Shown here: positions 54,129-63,480 of the stretch, in pieces
Layout of the letters: every line of letters starts with the position of its first letter
Position numbering within the stretch: the stretch's first letter is position 1
Assembly: GCA_964036195.1 (NCBI GenBank)
Contig: OZ038459.1
Location: 3,531,206-3,595,205 of the forward strand
Length of the DNA stretch: 64,000 nucleotides
Direction of reading: 5' to 3'
Origin: Sphaerolaimus hirsutus
Lineage: Eukaryota > Nematoda > Chromadorea > Monhysterida > Sphaerolaimidae
Position numbers and translations under genes: made by a program
Notes under the pieces: model-generated
The model's input: only the letters and a program-made list of their open reading frames with translations
What the model was told of the DNA's origin: nothing
Databases searched by the model: none

Positions 54129-54481
54129 TAGTGATGTAAAAGCGCCATGGCGCTGGCGTCCGGCGCTAGCGCCAAAGCAATAAGCGCCATGGTGCCATTG
54201 CGGCTTGGCACTTTTTTGCTGTGGTTCCATTGGCGCTTGGCGCCATGCCCATGAAAAGCACCATGGCGCTTTTGGCGCTTGGTGCTATTTTTGACTGGTG
54301 CCAGGAACAAAATGCCTGGCCTGGCGCTTGGTGCTAGCGCCAAAGCAAAAAGCGCCATAGTGCTTTTGGCGGTCGGCGCCATTTCTCTCTCTGGCCATTG
54401 TCGCTTGACGCTAGAGGTTGGAAAAGCGCCATGGCGCATTTGGTCCTTGGCGCCAAAATGTTGGCGCGTTTCATATCACTA
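54129..54481. mobile_element. hAT-like GCGCCA-word element
   Basis: Ends TAGTGATGTAAAAGCGCCA and ..GCGCGTTTCATATCACTA. The interior has diverged GCGCCATGG and GGTGCTAGCGCC words. Flanks CCTACGGT and CGCACGGC agree only in part, so the duplication is decayed or absent. Confidence 0.8.
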
Positions 54482-54858
54482 CGCACGGCATGTTCAGAAA
54501 ACCGTGTGACAATCCGGCAGCAACTTTGTATGTGCCGCCGAGCTGTCGCTCAGCTCTATGAAGTTGCCGCTAATTAACGCCGCGCCGCCATTTTGTGGGC
54601 CGAACATTCTCCTTTTTTCATCATTTTAAATATGCTGCATCAAAAATTGTGTCACATGCAAGAAGTTCATAGGTGGATTGATTCTGTATACATTATAAAT
54701 GCTGAAATATAATGTAACTTACTGTATTGCAAATTAAACTTATAATGCCATTTTCTTGAAATCGTTTTTTTCTCGTATTTTAGTGCTCGCCTTTTAGAAG
54801 TAAAGGGCCATTTGCCAAACATTCCATTTGAAGTGGGCTGCAACAGTGCAAAAGTAAA
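54482..54858. other. No recognisable feature
   Basis: The first 120 bases are somewhat GC-rich (GCCGCCGAGCTGTCGC..), the rest AT-rich. No supported exon. Confidence 0.35.
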
Positions 54859-54860
54859 TA

Positions 54861-55116
54861 CAGGGTGGCTCAATAACATTCAATAAACAATTATTGTGAC
54901 ATACATTACTCTGTATGATCAGTTCAGTGAGATAAGTATATGCATGTAATTACATTCCACAGTTGTCAATAGGGTGGGGTGTGGTGGATAACAGAAATAA
55001 TTCAGTCTTATATTGCAAAAAAAAACAAAACATTATTGCAAAATATGTTCATTAAAATTTTATTGCAGTAAAAATGAAAATTGAAAAATTGTGATAACTA
55101 ATCTTGAGACACACTG
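54861..55116. mobile_element. TA-flanked element, CAGGGTGGCTCAA family
   Basis: Ends CAGGGTGGCTCAATAAC and ..TTGAGACACACTG are flanked by TA (54859-54860, 55117-55118). CAGGGTGxCxCAA termini with a TA duplication fit Tc1/mariner-type MITEs. A lone further end (TTACAGGGTGGCCAATG) lies at about 55199. Confidence 0.75.
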
Positions 55117-55318
55117 TATTCGAAAATGTCAATAGTCAGGTGATCAAAACCGTCGATAAAGGGGGCCTGTGTGCATGTGTTTTATCCATTTCATCAATTA
55201 CAGGGTGGCCAATGAAATTTACAGACCGTTTTTGTTTGAAAGGAAAAAGGTGTTACGCATTTTTAGATGGCATGAATATTAAAAAGATTTGTAAATACTA
55301 TGTTTAACAACTATGTTT

Positions 55319-55480
55319 AACAACTTTAACAAGAGCCCACTCCCTGTAAAGCTCTAGTAAATTGTAAAGTAAAGTGTCATATGTCATCGCCAATGGACAT
55401 TTGTCATGACAATTGACACTTTGAATGACATTTTACATGACATTTGAAATTTACTTTACATATTACAAGCGTTATGTGAG
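55319..55480. repeat. Fragment of the AAAGTGTCAAATGT-word foldback family
   Basis: AGCCCACTCCCTGTAAAGC followed by TAAAGTAAAGTGTCATATGTC and TTTACATGACATTTGAAAT resembles the inner part of 14858-16312. The right terminus is missing. Confidence 0.5.
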
Positions 55481-55818
55481 GCATTATGCTCGCGAATTGC
55501 ATTATTGCATCGCGAAATTTTAGAATTATCATTTTATTAGAAATGTCGCGAAATTTTAGAATTATTATTTTATTAGAAATTGTGTCGCGGGAAAGAAGTC
55601 GATACAATGAAAGCAGAGGCGGAAAAGTGTGGCAGACCCTGTGGCCGTTTATGTAACCCTCATAACCCTATAACCCTCGTTTTTATAACCGTTTTTATAC
55701 CATCACTAGGAATAGCGTAGCATATTATCTATATAGGCTAGGAAATAACCAGAGTTGTTAAAAGTACCAAACTTTTTTCAAAGTATACATAAACTCAATG
55801 TATTTCATGTGTTGCAAA

Positions 55819-56096
55819 TAGCGTTCCAAAAATCTCTGGGAGATTTATATTTCAAAAATATATTCGAATATAAAAAAATCTCTTATTAAATTATATTTTC
55901 TCCAGTTTTTTTTCCAGAGAGATTTTATTATATTTTATTTATGAGAAAAAAATATTATTAAATTTCCCATTTATATTTATTGATGTTTTTCAGCGTTTTT
56001 TTCCAGAAAGATTTAATTATATTTTATTTTTTGACAGATTTTCTGAGATTATATTCAATTATATTTTTCAAAAATCACCCATTTTTTGGAATGCTA
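55819..56096. mobile_element. hAT-like element TAGCGTTCCAAAAATC with exact 8-bp TSD
   Basis: Ends TAGCGTTCCAAAAATC and ..TTTTTTGGAATGCTA are flanked by exact GTTGCAAA copies (55811-55818, 56097-56104). The interior consists of AGATTTTATTATATTTTATTT and related words in both orientations. Non-coding, 278 bp. Confidence 0.9.
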
Positions 56097-56104
56097 GTTG
56101 CAAA

Positions 56105-56575
56105 CGTGGTGCCACCCCAATCCCCAACCGATAACTTTGATGTTCCTGTTTTATGCAGGGTGGCCCAAAATGCAGTTTCTATCATAAATGTGGTAACTTT
56201 TTATTTTTTATGATTATTTGGTTGTGTTCATATAGTTATTTTTGTGATGTGCAATTAGTGCCAAACAAAGTTTGTTTTTCAAACAATATTATTCAATATA
56301 ATCTCAGAAAATCTTACAAACAAACAAAATATAATAAAACCACTCTGAAAAAAAAACGCTGAGAAAATATGCCAAGGGGGGTTTATAAGTTCATAGTGTC
56401 CATTTTGAGCAGGGTATTTTGAGGAAATATGGTAGCCTTTTTTAGTTTTTCTCTTATTTGAAAAATATAAATCCCTCACGATTTTTTGAATACTATGTTT
56501 CTGGGCCACACTGGAAAATTGTGGTTTTGGTAATGCAGTCACACTATCTTCACACATCTCAGTGCTAACAATGCA
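56105..56575. other. Repeat ends without a gene
   Basis: GCAGGGTGGCCCAAAATGCAG at about 56155 is a lone CAGGGTG-type end, and ..TTTTGAGGAAATATGG near 56412-56430 is a lone CCGTATTTCCTC-type end. The sequence at about 56280-56345 repeats CAATATAATCTCAGAAAATC of the neighbouring TAGCGTTCC family. Confidence 0.55.
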
Positions 56576-56577
56576 TA

Positions 56578-56935
56578 CAGGGTGGTTCAATTGTGCATTT
56601 TGAAAAACATTTTGAACATTTTAATGCTTTTCCAGATTTAAAAATATGTTTTCCTACAATTATTTGATATCTGGAAGATATTAAAGACTTCATCATCTAA
56701 ATTTTCATCTATATAAAGTCATTGAACAGTTTTAAAAAGCTATGTACTTAAGTGAATTTTTCTGCTTTTTATCAAACAGGGTGGAGTCAATTCATCATAT
56801 TATCTGTGCAAAACATGACCAATGTAAAAATGTTTTGCAATGTAGTTTTAGAATAGTCTGTGTAATGTTAATTTTTTTGAAATTACAGCATAAAGTGAAA
56901 CTTTCTGAAATGTATTTGTTCTTTGAGACACCCTG
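56578..56935. mobile_element. TA-flanked element, CAGGGTGGTTCAA family
   Basis: Ends CAGGGTGGTTCAATTG and ..CTTTGAGACACCCTG are flanked by TA (56576-56577, 56936-56937). An internal CAGGGTGGAGTCAATTC at about 56779 suggests a nested or repeated end. Non-coding. Confidence 0.75.
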
Positions 56936-57355
56936 TATGCCCACTATATGGTTCACTCACTAGGCATAATCCCTAGCAGAGGCCGGTAAATTTTTTTAAA
57001 ATTATGTTTAGATAAATATACCCATTTAATTCAATGTAAATATGTATGAAAATTTCACAGGGTACAACAAATTATTTACAAGAGTGGAAGCTTACCAATG
57101 CATACTTTGATGTGCGTATAGAGTTGGAGGCATCGTTTGCACTGAATGTTTTCAATATTAAACACATAAATATAGGTACCTATATAGCATCGGCATTTTA
57201 TGTTCCCGCTAATCGGCGCCGATTTTTTCACTCTGTTTGCATCATTTGCATCAATATGCATTAACGCGGCAATTAGAATGAAATTAATCGATCGCGGAGT
57301 ATCGCAGCGCACGCGCAGCGCGGAGTATCTACAAAGGCTAGGAAATAACGCAAGG

Positions 57356-57530
57356 TAGTGTGTACATAGATGTATTTTGTAACTTGGTAAAAGTGTAAAT
57401 GTATTTTGTAAATTTGTAAATGTGTGATGTGTATGTGGTGTGTACATAAATGTATTTTGTAAATTGGTAAAAAGGTAAATGTATTTTGTAAATTTGTAAA
57501 TGTGTGATGTGTATGTAAATGATGTGAAAT
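57356..57530. repeat. Tandem repeat, about 80-bp unit, two copies plus
   Basis: The unit GTGTACATAGATGTATTTTG..GTAAATGTGTGATGTGTATG occurs at about 57358-57433 and again at about 57438-57517, with GTAAATGTATTTTGTAAAT sub-repeats. Frames on the minus strand (TFTNLQNTF..) are products of the repeat. Confidence 0.8.
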
Positions 57531-57699
57531 GTGTAATTGTAAAATGTACTGTATACAAATGTCAACAGGTTGACGTGTTAAATAAATATGCAGCCATGTT
57601 CCCATTTCAAACGTAATCAATAAAAAAATCAATTAAAAAAACCAAACAAATTATTCACTAGGGATGACCATAGCAGTTCCTTGCAATGTTTATTGTATA

Positions 57700-58109
57700 C
57701 CGTATTTCCTCGAAATACCCTCCCTTGGATTAACCCCCTGCTCGAAATACGCCCAGGTGTTCGAGCTGGGGAATAAATAAAAAACCCTTGAAATACCTCT
57801 GGAATGATGTACATCATGTATGCCACCAGTTTGGATCGCAGATACACATTTACACCAGTTTGGATTGCAGATACACATTTACACTAGTTTGTATAGGGAT
57901 GTATGTTGAATGCCCCAATTTCCTATTTAGTCACATTTATAACCAGTTACGGAAAAACATGTTCCTTACTATCAAATTTGCAAAAATTTCTGACAAAATA
58001 ATATCGCCCCCCCTCGAATAAACAACACCCCCCTCAAATAAACCCCGCCCCCCTCAAAATTTCCACTCTAAAAAAATAAACCCCCTGGGGGTATTTTGAG
58101 GAAATACGA
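57700..58109. mobile_element. TA-flanked CCGTATTTCCTCGAAATAC element
   Basis: Ends CCGTATTTCCTCGAAATAC and ..GTATTTTGAGGAAATACGA are flanked by TA (57698-57699, 58110-58111). The C-rich arms hold CTCGAATAAACAACACCCC-like words. A short direct repeat TTTACACCAGTTTGGATTG lies in its centre. Confidence 0.85.
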
Positions 58110-58111
58110 TA

Positions 58112-58884
58112 GTATAAAATATTCAGGAAATGTGCACCCACACAGTGAACCACCACTATCATTTTTTGGATTGTTCAGATTGTTGTCTAATGCCAAGAAC
58201 TGATAGTGGACTAAGGCTGATATACATGGCACACAAGCGCTGCTAGTTAAAAACATCAGCCATTATATTACCACAGGCACAGCCACCACCACCCTATGTG
58301 ACGACCAATTTTCCACAGTGTAGCACCTTCCACCAAAGCACATCCAGTTAAACTGGAGCCTTCAGCGAGCATCTGTCTGAAAGCTACAAATATGTTTCAA
58401 ACCGATGCCAGTACTGACAATTATGCGCAGATAGTAGGAAGTCAGGGTGTGTGTCAGCTATGTGTGGTAAACATAACAACTTAACATAACGATTAAGTTT
58501 GCTTGCTAGCGTGACATGAAATATCAGTCTCAAACTGTGTTTGGGAGCTTTTGAAAAAATCTTTAAAAAACAGGTCATTAAGAAAAGACATTTCTTCCAT
58601 CCCTATTTGTGATGAACCCTACTCCCCACCCAAGGACGTACGCAGGGGGGGGGCGGGGGGGGCGGCCGCCCCCCCCGTTCCCGGGCCGGTCATAAAAATT
58701 TGCCAGGAATGGCACTTTTGTAAAGCTATTTTGTAGGTACTTTGAAAATTTTTTGCGCGCAAGCGCGCAAACACCACCCCGTTGTTTAATGTATAATTTC
58801 AGGAGTCCGAACAGCATTATAAAAGTGCCCCACGTGGTCATAGTAACTATATCTAGGTCTTAATAGGTACCTATGTAGTATACG
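58112..58884. other. No gene recognised; C/G-run fragment
   Basis: A GC-rich block with G-runs at about 58640-58690 (GGACGTACGCAGGGGGGGGG) and a similar inverse block at 58980-59065 (..CCTGCGTACGTCC) form an inverted pair around the GCGCCA-word element. They may be the arms of a larger foldback element, about 58625-59065. Confidence 0.45.
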
Positions 58885-58975
58885 TTGGCGCCAGCGCCAA
58901 CGCCAATACTGCCATGGCGCTGGCGCCTACAAATGGCGCCAGCGCCATGGCTCCATTCCTTTACTATAGGGCCAA
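58885..58975. mobile_element. Short GCGCCA-word element
   Basis: TTGGCGCCAGCGCCAACGCC and GGCGCCAGCGCCATGGC words. Termini are degenerate. Confidence 0.55.
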
Positions 58976-59149
58976 ATTTTAGGGGGGGGGGGGGCGCCGC
59001 CCCCCCCGTTCGCCGGGCTCCGTATAGAATCCGCCCCCCCCGCTCAAAAATCCTGCGTACGTCCCTGTCCCCACCAACCGTGTACAATTGGCAGTCTGGC
59101 GCTGAATCCAAGAGGGGGTAAGCCAACAGGGGGTAAATGCCGAATCCAA

Positions 59150-59345
59150 ATGTAAAGATGCCGCAATCGTACTCTGTGCTGCGATTTGGGGGGGGGGGGG
59201 TTAGGGGATAGTAGCCAAACAAATTGCCCAGTGATAGATACATATAGCTGAGCGATTTGGGGGGGGGGGTAGAGAAAAGTAGCCAAAAAATTGTCCCCGG
59301 ATTGATTCCGGGCGATTCCGGGGGGGGGGGGGGGTAGGGGAACAA
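59150..59345. repeat. Tandem GATAGATA/GGGGCGATTT repeat block
   Basis: Units containing AGCTGAGCGATTTGGGGGGG, then GTAGCCAAAAAATTG, as in the larger array at 61000-61960. Confidence 0.75.
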
Positions 59346-59640
59346 GCCAAAAAAATTGGCAAAAAGTAAAAAAAAAAATTGGCGCGGGGATGGGTAGATA
59401 TACTCCAGTCACTTTACACCCAGCATGTGTGGTTCCCGCTGGAAGCGTGCCAACGAGATTTTACGCATGCGATTTACATAAAAAGTTGAAAGAAGTCATC
59501 TCTGTTACAACGCTATACGTTAATTTATTTTGCAACAACGATTTTTTCATCTTTTATAAAAATCGCATGCTTTATAAACATTGGCACGCTTCCAACGTGA
59601 GACATAAATGAGTGCGAGGGCAGAGTATCATGTTCGCCGA
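59346..59640. other. No gene; short inverted repeat
   Basis: CGCTGGAAGCGTGCCAACG..GCATGCGATTT at about 59438-59478 is answered by AAATCGCATGC..TTGGCACGCTTCCAACG at about 59559-59597, making a foldback of about 160 bp. Nothing else seen. Confidence 0.55.
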
Positions 59641-59890
59641 GTATAGCTGCGCGATTGGGGGGATAGGGAAAAGTAGCCAAAAAAATTAGCCCCGGGATAG
59701 ATAAATAGCTGGGCGATTTGGGGGGGGGGGGCAAAAAGCCAAAAAAAAATTTATAGGGATAGATAGAGAGATAGCTGGGCGATTGGGGGGGTAGGGGATT
59801 GACTTTTCGGGATCGGGATCGGAATTGGCTTTTTGTTCGGGATCGGGTAAAAAGCAAAAAAATTACCCCCGGATAGATAGATGCCCCCCC
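59641..59890. repeat. Tandem GATAGATA/GGGGCGATTT repeat block, second
   Basis: Repeats of GATAGATAAATAGCTGGGCG with G-runs and AGCCAAAAAAAAATT between, including a GGGATCGGGATCGG sub-repeat at about 59808. Confidence 0.75.
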
Positions 59891-59941
59891 CCCCCCCGAT
59901 ACTGAGTACGAAAAAGTTCAGACGCACAACAGAAATTTGTA

Positions 59942-59949
59942 GATTTGAG
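59942..59949. repeat. Target-site duplication GATTTGAG (left)
   Basis: Exactly repeated at 60673-60680. Confidence 0.9.
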
Positions 59950-60672
59950 TAGGGTTCAAACGATATGACTTTTCGATATCGATATTCGATAATCGATTTT
60001 TTTTTCTGAAACTCGATATTCGATATCGATACGATATGGAACCTCGATATCGATATTCGATATTGAAAAATGGTCGATATTCGATATTCGATATTTCGAT
60101 ATTTTCGATATTCGATATTGCGATATGCTTTTGGTATAGCAAGGCATATTTCAAGTGGCATATTGTATTTTCATGTGGTTGCACACATGTTTAATCATCT
60201 CTTTACTGAAATTTGAATGGTACAAGTGATTTTAACAAGCTTTATATCACTCAATGGTAGAAAATAGAAGAAAAACCTGATGAATCAAAGTGTATCAGAC
60301 AAATAACAATTGGTAGATATTACAGTTCATCCTAACCTAATTGCTTAAGGGCATGTTGCAAAAAAAAGTATATCAGCGTTTTCTGGCTTCAAATTTAGCA
60401 CTCCAACAACAATGACGTTATAAATACTGTACTTTTACTCATCAAATACAATACTATAAGCACATCAGATCAACCATAAACATCTCAAAATGAAAATGAA
60501 AAGTAAATTTGGGGACACAATACAGGTTTGATATATCGAAAAAATGGTCGATATTCGATATCGATATTTGATATTTTTTCAAAATTATTGATATAGATAT
60601 TCGATATTCGATATTAAAAAATGGTCGAAATCCGGTATTCGATATTCGATACGATATATCGTTTGAACCCTA
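59950..60672. mobile_element. hAT-like CGATATT-word element with exact 8-bp TSD
   Basis: Ends TAGGGTTCAAACGATATG and ..ATATCGTTTGAACCCTA are flanked by exact GATTTGAG copies. Both subterminal regions (about 59960-60125 and 60530-60660) are arrays of TCGATATTCGATATCGAT. The middle 400 bases are AT-rich and non-coding. The first five bases, TAGGG, are shared with the TTTCCG-word family. Confidence 0.95.
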
Positions 60673-60751
60673 GATTTGAGAGCAGTGTGCTTCAAAACTT
60701 AATGCAGACTTGTCAGCATCCAACCAATTAACAAACATAACACAAAAAAAC

Positions 60752-60879
60752 CTTCCCACCTTCTCAAAATGCTCCCTCAACTGGGTCTTGACGAAATCGC
60801 TCGGCAAGCCGCCAATGAACACCTTTTTATTTTCGCAACTTTTTGCCCCCTTCAAATCGCGCTGCAACTCGCGCTGCAT
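60752..60879 (-). CDS. RRM-type RNA-binding exon (copy 1)
   Basis: The minus-strand translation contains KKVFIGGLPSDFVKTQLREHF then EKVG. KVFIGGLP is the RNP2 hexamer context of an RNA recognition motif of the hnRNP/Musashi/DAZAP type, and the next helix (LREHFEKVG) fits. A possible donor, GTTTTT, follows ..GGGAAG at 60751, which is weak. The acceptor is uncertain (CATGCAG before CGCG is one option). A second copy lies 1.26 kb away. This may be a live exon or a duplicated fragment. Confidence 0.6.
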
Positions 60880-60924
60880 GTTGTTTATGGATACATTAAC
60901 TAGTGATTTTGAAGGTTATGATGG

Positions 60925-61214
60925 GGACAAGTTATGAAAACTTCGACCAATTGTGTTCCTATCAAATGCACAATGAATTTTGGCTTGTTGCCAAATCACC
61001 TAATTGAGTCCGGACCAGATAGATGGCGATTTGGGGGGGGGGGGGTACGGAAAATAGCCAAAAAATTTGCCTGGGACAAGTTATGAAAACTTCGACCAAT
61101 TGTGTTCCTATCAAATGCACAATGAATTTTGGCTTGTTGCCAAATCACCTAATTGAGTCCGGACCAGATAGATGGCGATTTGGGGGGGGGGGGTACGGAA
61201 AATAGCCAAAAAAT
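60925..61214. repeat. Direct repeat of about 147 bp, two copies
   Basis: GGGACAAGTTATGAAAACTTC through ..GTACGGAAAATAGCCAAAAAA occurs at about 60925-61066 and again at about 61072-61213, nearly identical. Confidence 0.9.
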
Positions 61215-61960
61215 TCGCCTCCTGATAGATAGATAGCTGGGCGATGTGGGGGGGTTACGGGGTAGCAGCCCGAAAAATTGCCCCGGATTAGATAGATAGC
61301 TGGGCAATTTGGGGAAGGTGAAAGTAGCCAAAAAAATTGCTTCCGTATAGATAGATATTGGGGCGATTTGGGGGGGGGGGTTGGGGCAAGTAGCTTAGAA
61401 AGTGCCTTCGGGAAAGATAAATAGCTGGGCGATTCAGGGAAGGGGTAGGGGAAAGTAGCCAAAAAATTTGCCCCCGGGATAGATAAATAGCTGGGCGATT
61501 CAGGGGGAGGGCAAAAAGCCACAAAAATAGGTGTGGGGATAAATAGACAGAGAGATAGCTGCGCGATTGGGGGGGGGTAGGGGAAAGTAGCCAAAAAATT
61601 CACCTCCGGATAGATAGATATTTGGGCGATTTGAGGGGGGGGGGCGTTTAGGCAAGTAGCTAAAAATTGCCCCCGGGATAGATAAATAGACAGGCGATTT
61701 TTTTTTGGGGGGGGGCTTCGGGGCAATTAGCAGAAAAAATTGTCCCCGGGATAGATCACAAACTGTGCGATTCGGGGGGGAAAAGCCAAACAATTGCCGC
61801 TGGGATAGATAGATAGCTGGGTGATTTAAGGGGGGTGTTGCTCGGCAATTTGAGGGGAGGTGGGTTAGGGGAAAGTATTCAATAAAATTGCTGCCTGGAT
61901 GGATAGATAGGTGAGCGATTTATGGGGGGGGGGTTAAGGGGAAAGCAACAAAAAAAATTG
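61000..61960. repeat. Minisatellite array, unit about 65-75 bp
   Basis: A dozen or so units of the form GATAGATAGCTGGGCGATTT, a G-run, GTAGGGGAAAGTAGCCAAAA, then AATTGCCCCCGG. Units vary in G-run length and at single bases. The minus-strand frames rich in P, Y, L and S are products of the array. Blocks of the same unit occur at 59150-59345 and 59641-59890, and traces at 22610-22700. Confidence 0.9.
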
Positions 61961-62017
61961 CTTCGAGGACAGAATTTGCTTTGATGTTACCATCAAAACA
62001 CAAAACAAAAAATCTAC

Positions 62018-62133
62018 CTTTCCAACTTTCTCAAAATGCTCCCTCAACTGGGCCTCGTCGAAATCGCTTGGCAAGCCGCCAATGAACCACTTTGTTTGCC
62101 GCGACTGTTTGATTTAAGTCGCACTGCATGTTT
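62018..62133 (-). pseudogene. RRM-type exon, copy 2, frameshifted
   Basis: The part encoding FIGGLPSDFDEAQLREHFEKV and the donor GTAGAT after ..GGAAAG are in good order. One extra G in the RNP2 codons (near 62088) throws the upstream part out of frame. DEAQLREHFEKVGK looks closer to a standard RRM than copy 1 (VKTQ). Upstream sequence AACCTTCAAAATCACTA is shared with copy 1, so intronic DNA was duplicated too. Confidence 0.6.
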
Positions 62134-62580
62134 TGTATGGATACATTAGTGATTTTGAAGGTTATGGCGGTGGCGGGTGGGGACATTATGAAAACAGCAA
62201 CCAATTTTGTTCATTTGATATGTTGCAAATAATTTTGGCTTGTTGCCAAAAAACCCATCTCAACGTTATCAGGATGCAGGAGCTTCAAAATGTTGTAAAA
62301 TCAATCAAAATTCATTCAAACTAACAAAAATATTATGTCCAGTAGATGCATGTCGCTTGGCATAGGGAATGTTCAAACGGAATAAAACATTAGTGCAAAA
62401 ATTTCCTTTTTTGTTAGTCGCTCCTTTTCGCAGTATTTTTGAAAAACCGGTTTTCAATTTGCCCGGTATTTATGTCACTGTGAAATTGTCTTATCTGCTG
62501 CGAACAGATGGTGACATTGTGGGCGTTGTTGTGCTGTCGTTTTTTTAGCATTGTTGTGTTGTGCTGTCGTCGTTTTGCAG
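62134..62580. other. No recognisable feature
   Basis: The first part duplicates the sequence upstream of the RRM exon copy 1. GTTGTGCTGTCGT occurs twice at about 62527-62571. No supported gene. Confidence 0.4.
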
Positions 62581-62765
62581 TGTCTGGAAGTCCTGTAAAA
62601 GGCCCTGTAAAATGTCAAATGTCATGCAAAGTGTCAAAAGTCGTGGAAAATGCCTGCAAAATGGTGACTCGGTTGCCATTTTGCAGGGAATTTTACATGA
62701 CTTTTGACACTTTGCATGACATTTGACATTATACAGGGCATTTTACAGTGTCTGGAAGTCCTTGG
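62581..62765. mobile_element. Foldback element of the TGTCAAATGTCATGC word family
   Basis: AAAATGTCAAATGTCATGC and its inverse GCATGACATTTGACATT fold around GGTGACTCGGTTGCCATTTT. The phrase AGTGTCTGGAAGTCCT is present exactly on both sides (62579-62594, 62750-62765), so one terminus is missing and the direct repeat may be partly element sequence. Confidence 0.65.
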
Positions 62766-62944
62766 AAAAATAAAAAGCGACTTTGGAAACCATTTTCACT
62801 TTCAAAACGGAAAAGTGTCAGAAATTTGAAGCAAAACCTGAAACCTGAAATCTTAACAAAAACGGACGAAAATCAAAGTAATCGAGCATTTTAATATCAG
62901 AGCATCAAACATTCCGCGGAACCCCAAAATTATTCAAAAATCGT

Positions 62945-63230
62945 TAACGCGGTTCCCGGCTGCAAACACGCAATGCATCTAATGCAAAAGCGTTTATGAT
63001 ATGGGAACCGCGCGCACTAAAGGGTTTCCCCCCCGCAAGCGCGCAGGTGGCACATGCGCTGCGCGACTCCCGCCCGGGAACCACGCGCACTAAAGCGACT
63101 CCCCCCCGCAAACACTTTAGTGCGCGGCCGTTAAAGCGCTTGTGATTTTGGCGAGCGCGCAGCGATAAACGCGCTGGAAACACTACGCGTTTCCGGCGCG
63201 GACAGCCTGCCTGTCGCCAGACCCCCACAT
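62945..63230. repeat. GC-rich block with repeated GGGAACCGCGCGCACTAAAG
   Basis: GGGAACCGCGCGCACTAAAG, GGGAACCACGCGCACTAAAG and the inverse CTTTAGTGCGCGG occur within 120 bases, together with CAAGCGCGC words. It may be the end of an element. A similar phrase GGGAACCGCGTGC occurs just right of the assembly gap (53471). Confidence 0.55.
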
Positions 63231-63480
63231 TTCATCAGGTTCGACCCCCGACGATTCGAACCGCACCAGGTATTTCCTGCGCAGTTCTTGGGAGTCGAAC
63301 GACGTCAGAATCGCGTCTGGTGCCGGGACACATTCCCATAATCAACGCTTAGTTTTACCTGGGTATGGATCGGTGCCGTATGTTTCTCATCAAATTAGGC
63401 ATGTCGATTTGTGCCTGTTCACTGCACCCATTCAACCGGTCTGTATTTTAGAGGTGGGTGCATATTTGAGCCGCACAAGT

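Noticed and set aside
57076..57632. Minus-strand ORFs with repeated THHTFTNLQNTF
   Set aside because: Three frames of one tandem DNA repeat; no other coding evidence.
59950..60672. CRISPR-like array of regularly spaced CGATAT repeats
   Set aside because: No constant repeat with unique spacers; repeats are irregular, in both orientations, and bounded by transposon termini.
61000..61960. CRISPR array or coding repeat (minus-strand ORF of 193 codons)
   Set aside because: Units are contiguous without unique spacers, and the ORF is only the translation of the minisatellite and G-runs.
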